A stretch of DNA of 64,000 nucleotides from positions 2,480,001-2,544,000 of the forward strand of contig CBDDKO010000002.1 of the NCBI GenBank assembly GCA_965230275.1. Direction: 5' to 3'. This stretch comes from JAJRRS01 sp965230275 (GTDB lineage Bacteria; Planctomycetota; Phycisphaerae; Phycisphaerales; Phycisphaeraceae). Both the position numbers and the translations under genes were made by a program. This document shows, piece after piece, positions 8,658 to 17,513 of this stretch. The notes below the pieces were generated by a model that worked only from the letters and a program-made list of their open reading frames with translations, made no database searches and had not been told where the DNA came from. How positions within the stretch are numbered: position 1 is the stretch's first letter; each line of letters starts with the position of its first letter.

Positions 8658-9062
8658 CTACCAGGTCGCGGCTGGGCTGGCGAACTTGATCACCCAGGCG
8701 ATCAAAAGGGTGGCCGACCAGGCATACAGAAAACCGGTGGGCAGTGTGACTCGCTCACGGCGGAGGGCGCGACCAGCCAAGACACATACCGTCACAGCCA
8801 GCAGCGCAAGAATCGGCATCGTCATCGGGTTGTAGTAGAGCGAACCAAACACATCGCCCTGACACAGGGCCTGCAAGCTGCGCGTCCCGCCCGTGGTCGG
8901 ACAGGGCAGGCCGGTCAGGCCTGTGAATAACGACGGCGCGGGTCTGCCTTGGCCGAACCACCAGAGGTTCCAGAAGACATACACCGACGCGACACCCAAG
9001 CCGACGGCGCGGATACACTGATCCTGCGCGACGTGCCGATTGTTTCCGCTAGCCGCGTCCAC
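8658..9062 (-). CDS. DUF2752 membrane protein
   Basis: About 134 residues with three hydrophobic segments. The DUF2752 core GLPCPTTGGTRS is followed by GDVFGSLYYNP, as in the family, although the usual second cysteine of the CPxCG motif is replaced by threonine (CPTTG). Function unknown. The GTG at 9062 is chosen because it falls 2 nt after the stop codon of the small upstream membrane protein; an upstream GTG at 9110 would overlap that gene by 46 nt. The two genes are probably co-transcribed. Confidence 0.7.
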   Translation of the reverse strand: MDAASGNNRHVAQDQCIRAVGLGVASVYVFWNLWWFGQGRPAPSLFTGLTGLPCPTTGGTRSLQALCQGDVFGSLYYNPMTMPILALLAVTVCVLAGRALRRERVTLPTGFLYAWSATLLIAWVIKFASPAATW

Positions 9063-9064
9063 GG

Positions 9065-9196
9065 TTACTTCGCGGCTTTCATCGAATCGATAACCCACGG
9101 CAGCCAGCACAGCGGCAAGCAGAAGAACAGCAGGATGATAAAGACAATGAATCCGTTCTTGTTCAGGCCCAGGGCCAGTTCTTCACCTTGAGGCAT
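9065..9196 (-). CDS. Small single-pass membrane protein (43 aa)
   Basis: The 43-residue frame starts MPQGEELALGLNKNGF and contains one strong hydrophobic helix (IVFIILLFFCLPLCWLPWVI) before a short polar end (DSMKAAK). A good ribosome-binding site, AAGGAGATCACA, precedes the ATG, which makes a real gene likely. It sits directly before the DUF2752 gene. Two cysteines lie in the helix. Not recognised as a named family beyond its position beside DUF2752. Confidence 0.7.
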   Translation of the reverse strand: MPQGEELALGLNKNGFIVFIILLFFCLPLCWLPWVIDSMKAAK

Positions 9197-9292
9197 TGTG
9201 ATCTCCTTAATCGGATATGATTGTTGCCTGATGCGTTGTCAATGGCGTGTGCAAGTTATCGCCTAAACGGCCCTGCCGCAAGGACTTTCCAT

Positions 9293-10522
9293 TTACCCCG
9301 CTGCGTTGGGCCCGAGGCGCAGGATGGTCTTTGGCGCAAACGGCGGATCGGCGACCAGGCGACGCAGGTCGTCTGCCGTCACCGCCATGACCTTCGCCAG
9401 CTCCTCTTCTAGCGGCATGTACTCGCCCAGGTATGACCACGTCGAACCGATCGAGGACATCCGGCCGCGGGGGCTCTCGCCCTGCAGCGTCGCGCTCGTG
9501 GCAAGCTTGTTCTTCGCCCGTTCGACCTCTTCATCGGTCAGGCTGTCGATCGCGGTGTCGATGGTCTTAATCAGCACGTCTTCGACCTGCTCGGCCCGCG
9601 CCGGGTCGCAGGAAGCGTAGCCGAGGTAGCACCCCAGCCGGTCGTGCGGCATGAACGTGAAGTCGGCTTCGTCGGCGAGCCCGGGATCGATCAGGGCCCA
9701 GTAGATCCGTGAGCCCTCCGAATCCCCCAGGACATCAGCGAGCACCTTCGCGGCATAACGGTCGTCGTCCTGCGCGCTGGGGGCCGGGCAGAGCAGCCCG
9801 ATGTAGTGGCGCGTGACGCTGTCGTCCTGCATCGTGTGCCCGCTGACGGTCGTTTGCGGGTTGTCGTAACGCCGGGTCGCCCCGCTGGGCTGCCAATCCC
9901 CGGCGATCTTCTCCACGTCGGCGAGCAACTCATCAAACCCGAACTTGCCGACCGCCGAGACGACCACATTGTCCGCGGCGTAGCGCTGGGTGAAGTAGTC
10001 GCGCATCTGCGGGGCTGTCAGGTCGCTGACGGTCTGGCGCGTACCCAGGACGCGGTAGCCCATGGGGTGCTCGCCGTAGTAATGCTCGAGCAGCGCGTCC
10101 TGAAGCCGCCAGGCCGGGCGGTCGTCGTACATCCCGATCTCTTCGAGGATGACGTTCTTCTCCATGTCGAAGTCGTCTTCGCGCAACGCCGGGCGGAGGA
10201 TATCGCCGATCAGGTCGACCGCGCGCGGCAGGAACTCGGGCAGGACGTGGGCGTAGTAGACGGTCTGCTCGTGGCTGGTAAACGCGTTGTAGTTGGCGCC
10301 GATCTCGTCGAACTCGCGGTTGACGTCGTCAGCCGATCGGCGGGCCGTGCCCTTGAACATCATGTGCTCGAGGAAGTGCGACACACCCATGACCGGCGAC
10401 TGCTCGTCGCGCGCCCCGGTCTTGACGAAGAAACCCACCGCAGCGGTGTGCGCATCAGGATCGGATTCCGCGACGACGGTCAGCCCGTTGGGCAGCTTGT
10501 GTTGATGAAACGTTGGGGGCAT
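9293..10522 (-). CDS. M16 family zinc peptidase (insulinase-like)
   Basis: A 409-residue protein with the inverted zinc motif HFLEHMMFKGT near residue 46 and the downstream glutamate segment NVILEEIGMYDDRP near 120, in the spacing of processing-peptidase-like M16B enzymes. The length matches single-chain bacterial M16B proteins such as YmxG/PqqL relatives. The C-terminal half is the inactive M16 domain, with the usual arginine/tyrosine-rich gate region replaced by SPRGRMSSIGS. It starts MPPTFHQHKLPNGLTVV, the common M16 N-terminus. The substrate is unknown; the thioredoxin gene lies upstream on the same strand, 109 bp away. Confidence 0.92.
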   Translation of the reverse strand: MPPTFHQHKLPNGLTVVAESDPDAHTAAVGFFVKTGARDEQSPVMGVSHFLEHMMFKGTARRSADDVNREFDEIGANYNAFTSHEQTVYYAHVLPEFLPRAVDLIGDILRPALREDDFDMEKNVILEEIGMYDDRPAWRLQDALLEHYYGEHPMGYRVLGTRQTVSDLTAPQMRDYFTQRYAADNVVVSAVGKFGFDELLADVEKIAGDWQPSGATRRYDNPQTTVSGHTMQDDSVTRHYIGLLCPAPSAQDDDRYAAKVLADVLGDSEGSRIYWALIDPGLADEADFTFMPHDRLGCYLGYASCDPARAEQVEDVLIKTIDTAIDSLTDEEVERAKNKLATSATLQGESPRGRMSSIGSTWSYLGEYMPLEEELAKVMAVTADDLRRLVADPPFAPKTILRLGPNAAG

Positions 10523-10572
10523 GGAAGAAGCCTTTAGCCATTAGCCGTTAGCTATTAGTTCGATGCATTATA

Positions 10573-10597
10573 AAGCCCCGCCGGGTAAGCGGGGCTT
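10573..10597 (-). terminator. GC hairpin after the thioredoxin gene
   Basis: AAGCCCCGC (10,573-10,581) pairs with GCGGGGCTT (10,589-10,597). On the minus strand the stem is followed by TTATAAT. It lies 35 bp past the thioredoxin stop codon and before the M16 gene. Confidence 0.55.
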
Positions 10598-10631
10598 GAG
10601 GGGGATCGGGATATAAACGGACTTGCCAGTG

Positions 10632-10958
10632 TCAGACCTTGTCCAGTTCCTCGGCGAAGGCCTGCTTCGGCTGGACGCCCTGCCAGGTCTTGATCGCCTG
10701 CCCGTCCTTGAACAGGATGACGGTCGGGATCGCCGTGATCTGGAACTTGATCGCGGTGTCGCGGTTCGAGTCGGTGTCGACCTTGCCGACCTTGACCTTG
10801 CCCTGGTACTCGTCCGCCAGCGCGTCGATGGTTGGCCCGAGCATCTTGCAGGGCTGGCACCACTCGGCCCAGAAGTCCAGCAGGACGGGCTGGTCGCTGT
10901 TGGCGACTTCGGCATCAAAGTTGGCGTCGGTAACTTCTAATACGGCTTCGCTTGCCAT
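10632..10958 (-). CDS. trxA: Thioredoxin with CQPC active site
   Basis: A 108-residue thioredoxin, the standard length, with FWAEWCQPCKM at the active site and the cis-proline TAIPTVILF segment. The canonical WCGPC has become WCQPC, which may change redox potential or partner choice. It would reduce disulfides in cytoplasmic proteins; there is no signal peptide. GGAG lies close before the ATG at 10,958. It is transcribed away from the UDP-sugar dehydrogenase gene. Confidence 0.93.
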   Translation of the reverse strand: MASEAVLEVTDANFDAEVANSDQPVLLDFWAEWCQPCKMLGPTIDALADEYQGKVKVGKVDTDSNRDTAIKFQITAIPTVILFKDGQAIKTWQGVQPKQAFAEELDKV

Positions 10959-11116
10959 GGGTATCTCCTTCGGTAGCAGCTCACATCGCGAGCTTCCGCT
11001 TGTGGGAACAGGTTCAATGATGAGCTCGGCCCATCGGGGGCGATTCTAGGCCCGGCCCCGGGGCGGATCAAACGCCGTTTAATCACAACCACCGATGATC
11101 CGGTAGAATTCCCGCC

Positions 11117-12427
11117 ATGACGCTTGAGCAAAAAATCGACGACCGCAGCGCCCTGATCGGCGTGGTGGCCTTGGGTTACGTCGGCCTGCCCCTGATGCGG
11201 TCGTTCTTCGACGCCGGCTTCAAGGTGATCGGCTTCGACGTCGATCCCGAGAAAGTCCGCATGCTCAACGCCGGGGAAAACTACCTCAAGCACTTCGGCG
11301 AAAACTTTGTCAGCGAGATGGCCGCCTCCGAACGTTTCGAGGCCACGGACGACTTCGGCCGGCTCGGCGAGCCCGACACGGTGATGATCTGCGTGCCCAC
11401 CCCGCTGGGCAAGCATCAGGAGCCGGACCTGAGCTTCGTCGAGCGCTCCGCTGAGGACGTCGCCAAGACGCTGCGCCCCGGCCAACTGATCGTGCTCGAA
11501 TCCACCACCTACCCCGGCACGACCCGCGAGGTCATGCTCCCCAGGCTCGAAGCCTCCGGCCTGACCTGCGGCAAGGACTTCTTCCTCGCCTACAGCCCCG
11601 AACGCGAAGACCCCGGGCGCAAAGACCACAACACCCAGACCATCCCCAAGCTCGTCGGCGGGATCGATCCTAAGTCCGGCGAACTGGCAACCCAAATGTA
11701 CCGCCAGGCCATCCGCGAGGTCATCCCCGTCTCCACCGCCGAGGTCGCCGAGAGCGCCAAGATCCTGGAAAACGTCTACCGCGCGGTGAACATCGCGCTG
11801 GTCAACGAGATGAAGGTCATCCTGGACAAGATGGACATCGACGTCTGGGAGGTCATCGACGCCGCCGCGACCAAGCCGTTCGGCTTCCAGGCGTTCTACC
11901 CCGGCCCGGGACTCGGCGGGCACTGCATCCCCATCGACCCGTTCTACCTCACCTGGAAAGCCCGGGAGGTCGGCCAACCCACCCGCTTCATCGAGCTCGC
12001 CGGCCACGTCAACCACCACATGCCGGACTACGTCATCCAGCGGACGCTGCTGGCCCTGAATGACGAGGGCAAGTCGGTCAAGGGCTCCAAGGTGCTGGTC
12101 CTGGGCCTGGCCTACAAGCCGGACGTCGATGATGTGCGGGAGAGCCCGAGTTTCGAGCTGATCGAGCAGCTGTTGGAACTTGGGGCACAGGTCGAGTACC
12201 ACGACCCGCATGTCGCCGCGACCCACAAGATGCGTAAGTACGACCTGAAGATGGGTAGTGTGGATTTATCGCCTGAAAAATTAAGCGCTTACGACTGCGT
12301 GCTTGTGGCAACCCACCACGCCGCCTGCGACTGGGACATGATCGGCCAAAATGCAAGGCTGATTATCGATACACGGGGGGTGATGCGCGGCAGGACCGGC
12401 ACGACCGCCCGAGTCGTCACCGCCTGA
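11117..12427 (+). CDS. UDP-N-acetylglucosamine/mannosamine-type 6-dehydrogenase (WbpA/WecC-like)
   Basis: A 436-residue nucleotide-sugar dehydrogenase that would oxidise C6 of a UDP-sugar to a uronate with two NAD+. The N-terminal Rossmann motif reads GVVALGYVGLPL, and the catalytic cysteine lies in GPGLGGHCIPIDPFYL, the form usual for the UDP-HexNAc branch. The C-terminal domain follows (LVLGLAYKPDVDDVRESPS). The length fits. It opens the polysaccharide locus. UDP-glucose dehydrogenases have a different cysteine segment, so the HexNAc substrate is favoured but not proven. The ribosome-binding site is weak. Confidence 0.9.
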   Translation: MTLEQKIDDRSALIGVVALGYVGLPLMRSFFDAGFKVIGFDVDPEKVRMLNAGENYLKHFGENFVSEMAASERFEATDDFGRLGEPDTVMICVPTPLGKHQEPDLSFVERSAEDVAKTLRPGQLIVLESTTYPGTTREVMLPRLEASGLTCGKDFFLAYSPEREDPGRKDHNTQTIPKLVGGIDPKSGELATQMYRQAIREVIPVSTAEVAESAKILENVYRAVNIALVNEMKVILDKMDIDVWEVIDAAATKPFGFQAFYPGPGLGGHCIPIDPFYLTWKAREVGQPTRFIELAGHVNHHMPDYVIQRTLLALNDEGKSVKGSKVLVLGLAYKPDVDDVRESPSFELIEQLLELGAQVEYHDPHVAATHKMRKYDLKMGSVDLSPEKLSAYDCVLVATHHAACDWDMIGQNARLIIDTRGVMRGRTGTTARVVTA

Positions 12428-12530
12428 GTACATATCACAAAGTCCTGCATTCACAGTAATTTATCTTGACTATACGGCCCCTCCGGGTCAAAATTGTGTG
12501 TATGCCGGGTGGTTGATGTGACTGGTGGGG

Positions 12531-12536
12531 TATAAT
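12531..12536 (+). promoter_or_regulatory. Possible -10 box before the first PEP-CTERM protease
   Basis: A perfect TATAAT lies 50 bp before the chosen start codon. No good -35 box is visible at 17 bp. Confidence 0.35.
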
Positions 12537-12585
12537 CCAATACTCGACCGCCGATCAGGTGCGTCGGATGGGAGTCAATGTACGG

Positions 12586-13776
12586 ATGAAGTTACTACGC
12601 AGCGCTATCAAAGCGATCTGTCTGTCTGCCGGTACGCTGGCGTGGGCCGGTATGGCCGATGCCGGGATCATCCGTGACGACGTGCCCGACGCCGGCTACC
12701 TGGCGCTGGCCGCCCAACCCGATTACGACGCGGTCGGGCTGGGCAAGCGGATCAATAACCAAGGCACACAAACGGTCGCCGACAGCTCCGGCGTGCTGAT
12801 CGCGCCGAACTGGGTCCTCACCGCCGCCCACACCGAGTTGGTCCGCAAAACCGTCGCGGGCACGCTTGGCTCCACCTTCGAGATCGGCGGCGAACTGCGT
12901 AACGTCACACAGGCCATCCGCCACCCAAACTACACCAACGTGCCCGGTGATCCCGCCGCATCCATCGCCTTGGGCTGGGACATCGCCCTGGTCGAACTCG
13001 ACGCCCCGATCAACACGGTCACGCCGGCCTCACTCTACACCGGCAACACCCTGGACCTGATCGGCGAGGAACTTATCTACACCGGCTTCGGCCGATCGGG
13101 CACCGGAGACACCGGCGACACCATCATCGCCGGCACCAAGCGGGCCGGGACGAACAAAGGCGAACAACTCGGCTACACAATCAACCCCGGCCTGCCCGAA
13201 GAAGAAGTCTTCTCCGACCAAATCATCTTCGCCGACATGGACGACCCACCGGGTGGACTGCCCTACGGCAACCCGCTCGGTGGCAACACCCCACTCAGCT
13301 TCGAATACCTGATCGCCGAAGGCGATTCCGGCGGAGGCCTGTTCATCGAAGACAACGGGCAGCACTACCTCGCAGCCGTACACTCCATCTTCGTGAACTT
13401 CGATCCTTTCAGTACCATCGGCTACGGCGACATCATGGGCTCGACCACCATCGAAGCCGCCCTCCCCTGGATCACCAGCACCATCACTGTCGTCCCGATC
13501 ATCGGTGACCTGGACGGCGACGGCTTCGTCGGGCTCGATGACATCGATATCGTCCTGAACAACTGGAACCAGTTCGTCACCCCAGGCGACCTGCTGGCGG
13601 GCGATCCCTCGAACGACGGCTTCGTCGGACTGGCCGACCTGGACATCATCCTGAACAACTGGAACGCCGGCTCACCCTCGTCATTCAACATCGCCGGCCT
13701 GGGCGTGCCGGAACCCGCAACCGCGGCCGTTCTGCTTGCCGCGCTGCCCGGCATGTTGCGACGTGCCCGGCGTTAA
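12586..13776 (+). CDS. Secreted trypsin-like serine protease with dockerin-like repeats and PEP-CTERM tail
   Basis: Begins with a signal peptide (MKLLRSAIKAICLSAGTLAW, cleavage near ADAG). The S1 domain shows VLTAAHTE (His), GWDIALVELD (Asp) and EGDSGGGLF (Ser). Two calcium-loop repeats of dockerin type follow (GDLDGDGFVGLDDIDIVLNN and a second with DGFVGLADLDIILNNWN). The end has VPEPATAAVLL plus a hydrophobic helix and RRARR, a PEP-CTERM sorting signal for exosortase. In-frame starts at 12,559 and 12,568 exist; 12,586 is chosen because it begins the signal peptide, though the GGGAG is 11 nt away. It is probably exported and bound to the cell surface or the polysaccharide. Confidence 0.88.
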   Translation: MKLLRSAIKAICLSAGTLAWAGMADAGIIRDDVPDAGYLALAAQPDYDAVGLGKRINNQGTQTVADSSGVLIAPNWVLTAAHTELVRKTVAGTLGSTFEIGGELRNVTQAIRHPNYTNVPGDPAASIALGWDIALVELDAPINTVTPASLYTGNTLDLIGEELIYTGFGRSGTGDTGDTIIAGTKRAGTNKGEQLGYTINPGLPEEEVFSDQIIFADMDDPPGGLPYGNPLGGNTPLSFEYLIAEGDSGGGLFIEDNGQHYLAAVHSIFVNFDPFSTIGYGDIMGSTTIEAALPWITSTITVVPIIGDLDGDGFVGLDDIDIVLNNWNQFVTPGDLLAGDPSNDGFVGLADLDIILNNWNAGSPSSFNIAGLGVPEPATAAVLLAALPGMLRRARR

Positions 13777-13827
13777 CACCCCCGCGACACATCCCGACTC
13801 AACTTGAGTATGAGCTAAAGAGACGTC

Positions 13828-15063
13828 ATGGGTCATCACGCACACATCCGATGGGCCGTGATCATCTGCTGCATGACCACTCCCGGGTGGTGCCATGCAA
13901 GCACACTTCCAAACATCTACCAAGCCGAGATCAGACCGCTCTACACCACGGTCGACGATCCCGCCCTGCACGAAACCTCACCCGGCGGGCCGTTCGACAG
14001 CGTCGTCAAACTCACCATCGGCCGAACCGATGAGAACGTCGTCTGCACCGGCACACTGCTGAATAACGGCAGGGACATCCTCACCGCCGCCCACTGCCTC
14101 ACCGACGACAACGGCAACCTCACCGCTGTCTCATCTTTCTCCCTCTTCCAAACCCAGTTCGGCACCAAGAGCCTGCCGTCCACCAGCTTCACCATCCACC
14201 CCGACTGGACCGGCGACTTCAACACCGGCAACGACCTCGCCCTCATCCACCTCGGCAGGCTCGCACCAATCGGCGCAACAGGCCACGAGATCTACCGCGG
14301 CAGCGACGAGGTCGGGCAGATCGTCTCACGCGCAGGCTACGGCCTGTCAGGCACGGGCGACACCGGCGCTACCCTGCCCGCAGGCACCAAACGTGACGGG
14401 CAAAACCGCTACGACACACTCGGCGACGTGTTCGACGGCACCCTGAGCAGCCCCCCGCTGCTCGGCTCACAACTCGCCTACGACTTCGACGACGGCACCG
14501 TAAGCCATGACGCCTTCGAGTTCTTCGGCAGAACCCTCGGCACACGCAACATCGACGACCGCGGACTAGGCGACGACGAGGTCATGCCCGCGCAAGGCGA
14601 CTCCGGCGGGCCCGCTTTCATCAACGGCCAGATCGCCGGCGTCACCTCGTACCTGCTGCGGCTCAGCAACTTCCTCGGTCAATCCTCCGACGTCGACAGC
14701 GAAGTCAACGCCTCCTTCGGTGAGTTCGCCTTCGACACGCGCGTCTCCTACTTCGCCGACTGGATCGACGCCAACCTTTCTACCCCCCCGCCGTTCATCG
14801 CCGGCGACCTCAACGGCGACGGCTTCGTCGGGCTCGACGACCTGGACCTCGTCCTCGACCGCTGGAACCAGACCGTCTCGATCCCAAGCCCCTTAGCTGG
14901 CGACCCGACCGGCGACGGCTTTGTCGGCCTGGCTGACCTGGACATCGTGCTCAACGATTGGGGCGCAGGTACACCGCCGTCGGCACCAGGATCGATCCCC
15001 GAGCCGGCATCCGTATCGATTCTTGTTGTGTGTGGGATGACGCTTCTGCGCCGCCGCGATTAA
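13828..15063 (+). CDS. Secreted trypsin-like serine protease with dockerin-like repeats and PEP-CTERM tail (paralogue)
   Basis: A 411-residue paralogue of the preceding gene, 51 bp downstream. A signal peptide spans roughly residues 8-24. The catalytic triad segments are LTAAHCL, NDLALIHLG and QGDSGGPAF; here the active-site His is followed by Cys as in classic trypsins. Both proteases share a GTGDTG-x5-AGTKR loop. Two dockerin-like loops (GDLNGDGFVGLDDLDLVLD and DGFVGLADLDIVLNDW) precede IPEPASVSILVVCGMTLLRRRD, the PEP-CTERM tail. Its stop overlaps the convergent rmlB stop by 4 bp. Confidence 0.88.
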   Translation: MGHHAHIRWAVIICCMTTPGWCHASTLPNIYQAEIRPLYTTVDDPALHETSPGGPFDSVVKLTIGRTDENVVCTGTLLNNGRDILTAAHCLTDDNGNLTAVSSFSLFQTQFGTKSLPSTSFTIHPDWTGDFNTGNDLALIHLGRLAPIGATGHEIYRGSDEVGQIVSRAGYGLSGTGDTGATLPAGTKRDGQNRYDTLGDVFDGTLSSPPLLGSQLAYDFDDGTVSHDAFEFFGRTLGTRNIDDRGLGDDEVMPAQGDSGGPAFINGQIAGVTSYLLRLSNFLGQSSDVDSEVNASFGEFAFDTRVSYFADWIDANLSTPPPFIAGDLNGDGFVGLDDLDLVLDRWNQTVSIPSPLAGDPTGDGFVGLADLDIVLNDWGAGTPPSAPGSIPEPASVSILVVCGMTLLRRRD

Positions 15064-16091
15064 CGCCTGCCGTACTGCTTCTCGTAGTAGTGGCGGTACT
15101 CGCCGCTCTTCACCCGACGCCACCACGTCTCATTATCCACGTACCACTTGATCGTGCTTTCCAGCGCGCCCGGCCAGGCGCTGCGCGTCGGCTCCCAGCC
15201 AAGGTCGTTCTTGATCTTGCTCGCGTCGATGGCGTAACGGCGGTCGTGGCCCAGACGGTCGGTGACGTACTCGATGCTCGACTCGTCCTTGCCCATCGCG
15301 GCGAGGATAGAGTGTGTCAGCTCGAGGTTGGACCGCTCGTTGTTCCCGCCGATGCAGTAGGTCTCGCCGGCCGTGCCCTTCTCCATCACGGCCAGCACCG
15401 CCTCGCAGTGATCTTCCACGTGCAACCAGTCGCGGACGTTCTTGCCGTCGCCGTACAGCGGAACCTTCTTGCCCTCGATCAGGTTGGTCACGAACAGCGG
15501 GATCACCTTCTCGGGGAACTGGTACGGCCCGAAGTTGTTCGAGCAGTTGGTCGTGCAGACATCGATGCCGAAAGTGTGAAAGTATGCACGGACGACCATG
15601 TCGCTGCCGGCCTTGCTCGCCGAGTACGGGCTGCTGGGTGCAAACGGCGTCGTCTCACTGAACTTCACTTCGGGCTGATCCAACGGCAGGTCGCCGAAGA
15701 CCTCGTCGGTCGAGACGTGCACAAACCGCTTGGTGTTGTCCGGGTCCGCCCGGCGCAGCGCGTCCAGCAGCGTCTGTGTACCCAGCACGTTGGATTCGAT
15801 AAAGGGGCGTGCATCGATGATCGACCGATCGACGTGACTCTCGGCCGCCATGTGGATGACGGCGTCGCACTCACTGATCAAATCGGTCGCCAGTTCAAGG
15901 TTCAGGATGTTGCCGTGGACGAACCGGTAACGCTCGTCGCCCTCTAGATCGCTCAGGCTCTCAGCGTTGCCCGAGTACGTCAGCGAGTCGAGGTTGATGA
16001 TCGAATAGTCCGGCCGTTCGCGCAAGACGAAGCGGACAAAGTTGGAACCGATGAACCCGGCCCCGCCGGTCAGGAGGATGCGTTTACTCAT
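15060..16091 (-). CDS. rmlB: dTDP-glucose 4,6-dehydratase
   Basis: A 343-residue extended SDR enzyme that converts dTDP-glucose to dTDP-4-keto-6-deoxyglucose, step two of dTDP-rhamnose synthesis. NAD-binding motif TGGAGFIGSNFVR starts at residue 8, the catalytic STDEVFGDL and YSASKAGSD (YxxxK) follow, and NNFGPYQFPEK is typical of RmlB. MSKRILLTGG at 16,091 is the start: it overlaps the rmlD stop as ATGA, indicating translational coupling. Last gene of the rmlA-rmlC-rmlD-rmlB operon. Confidence 0.97.
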   Translation of the reverse strand: MSKRILLTGGAGFIGSNFVRFVLRERPDYSIINLDSLTYSGNAESLSDLEGDERYRFVHGNILNLELATDLISECDAVIHMAAESHVDRSIIDARPFIESNVLGTQTLLDALRRADPDNTKRFVHVSTDEVFGDLPLDQPEVKFSETTPFAPSSPYSASKAGSDMVVRAYFHTFGIDVCTTNCSNNFGPYQFPEKVIPLFVTNLIEGKKVPLYGDGKNVRDWLHVEDHCEAVLAVMEKGTAGETYCIGGNNERSNLELTHSILAAMGKDESSIEYVTDRLGHDRRYAIDASKIKNDLGWEPTRSAWPGALESTIKWYVDNETWWRRVKSGEYRHYYEKQYGRR

Positions 16092-16975
16092 GCCGACTGT
16101 GGCTCCGTTTGTCTGATGGTCTCTTGCAGGTTCTGCTTCCAATCCGGCATCGGGCCGAGTACGGCCTCGGTCTTGCTCAAATCCAGCACGCTGTAAGCCG
16201 GCCGGGTCGCGGGGCGCTGGTACTCACTGCTGCCGCACGGGTGGATCGTGCAATCATGACCCGCGAGGCGCTTGATCTCACGGGTGAACTCGTACCACGT
16301 GCATTCGCCGCCGTCGGTGACGTGAAACGCCCCCTGCCGGTCATGCTCGAATAGCGAGAGCGATGTGTGTGCCAGGTGCTGGGCGCTGGTCGGTCGGCCG
16401 CGCTGGTCATCCACAACGCGCAACTCGTCACGCTCACGGGTCATCCGGAGCATGGTCAGCACGAAGTTGTGCGCCCACGGCGCGTAGAGCCAGCTCGTGC
16501 GGATCAACAGGTACTTGCACCCCGACGCTTCCAGCGCCTTCTCGCCCTCGGCCTTGGTCCGCCCGTAGGCGTTGACCGGCTCGCGCGGATGGTCCGTCGC
16601 GTATGGCGACAGCGCATGCCCGTTGAACACATAATCAGTCGAGTAGTGGATCAGTGTCGCGTTGATCTCTCGGCATCGCTCGGCAAGGTGCGCGACAGCG
16701 TCGGCGTTGAGCCGAAGCGCCTCATCCTCGCGCGTCTCCGCGCCGTCGACATCCGTGAACGCGGCACAGTTCACCACCAGTTCCGTGCCTTCCGGGATGT
16801 GCTCTCGGATCGACTCGGGGCTCGTGATATCCAGCACCGGCAGGTCCAGGCCCGTGTGTTCGATGCCGCGATCAGACAACAGCTCGCGCCACGCCCGGCC
16901 GAGCATGCCCAGCGCACCGACGACGGCGACCGGACCAATACTGGATGTCTGGGGTTGATCGGCTTGGCCGGTCAT
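16088..16975 (-). CDS. rmlD: dTDP-4-dehydrorhamnose reductase
   Basis: A 295-residue SDR enzyme for the last step to dTDP-L-rhamnose. Motifs are VVGALGMLGRAW (nucleotide binding), STDYVFNG and the YGRTKAEGE catalytic YxxxK. The C-terminus has the RPAYSVLDLSKTEAVLG substrate segment. It overlaps rmlC upstream and rmlB downstream by ATGA junctions, so all three should be translated in concert. Confidence 0.95.
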   Translation of the reverse strand: MTGQADQPQTSSIGPVAVVGALGMLGRAWRELLSDRGIEHTGLDLPVLDITSPESIREHIPEGTELVVNCAAFTDVDGAETREDEALRLNADAVAHLAERCREINATLIHYSTDYVFNGHALSPYATDHPREPVNAYGRTKAEGEKALEASGCKYLLIRTSWLYAPWAHNFVLTMLRMTRERDELRVVDDQRGRPTSAQHLAHTSLSLFEHDRQGAFHVTDGGECTWYEFTREIKRLAGHDCTIHPCGSSEYQRPATRPAYSVLDLSKTEAVLGPMPDWKQNLQETIRQTEPQSA

Positions 16976-17466
16976 TTGTGCTGCGTCTCCCAGGGGAAAC
17001 CAACCACCGAATCATAGTCGCGTCGATCCTCGTCGGGATTGGCCGGGTCGTACTGGCGTGTGACGTAGTACAGCAGCCCCGCCGGCTCCACGCCAACGGT
17101 CGCCGCGCCGTGCCACAGCGGCGGCGGGATGATCATCACACCCGGGCGCTTCTCACCGATGACCCCCATCCACGCCTTGTCCGTATGTTCATCGTAGATG
17201 CCGACCTTCAGGTGCCCGCTGAGGCACAGCCAGAAGTCCGTCTGCTTGGCGTGGCGGTGCCAGGCCTTGATGACGTTGGGGTACATCACCGAGTAGTTCA
17301 CCTGCCCCGTCGGCGCAAGCACATCCTTGAACTGGTTCATCAACGACCAGCCGCGGTCGTCGGCAAACACGGGGACGGGGCAGAACACCGGCTCGACATT
17401 GCTGATCGCCTGTTCGTAGGCTTGCTTGATCGGGCCGTCATGCGTAGTGGGGGCGATTGGTTTCAA
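16972..17466 (-). CDS. rmlC: dTDP-4-dehydrorhamnose 3,5-epimerase-like cupin
   Basis: A 164-residue RmlC-family cupin. FADDRGWSLMNQF matches the family's DxRG entry segment, and the catalytic histidine region reads VIKAWHRHAKQTDFW in place of the common GVLRGLHYQ. PPPLWHGAATVG is the cupin wall segment. It is shorter than typical RmlC (about 180 residues) and the active-site wording differs, so it may belong to a diverged subgroup; its place between rmlA and rmlD supports the epimerase role in dTDP-rhamnose synthesis. Confidence 0.85.
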   Translation of the reverse strand: MKPIAPTTHDGPIKQAYEQAISNVEPVFCPVPVFADDRGWSLMNQFKDVLAPTGQVNYSVMYPNVIKAWHRHAKQTDFWLCLSGHLKVGIYDEHTDKAWMGVIGEKRPGVMIIPPPLWHGAATVGVEPAGLLYYVTRQYDPANPDEDRRDYDSVVGFPWETQHK

Positions 17467-17513
17467 GATAGTTGGGTCTGGGGTCTGGGGACTCGGGTCT
17501 GGTCAGAACGGAT

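Noticed and set aside
10532..10560. TTAGC-rich direct repeats between the M16 and thioredoxin genes
   Set aside because: Short low-complexity run; no sign of a site beyond that.
10937..12226. Minus-strand frame of 429 codons opposite the UDP-sugar dehydrogenase
   Set aside because: Antisense shadow of a gene with clear motifs; Val/Gly/Asp-rich translation typical of such shadows.
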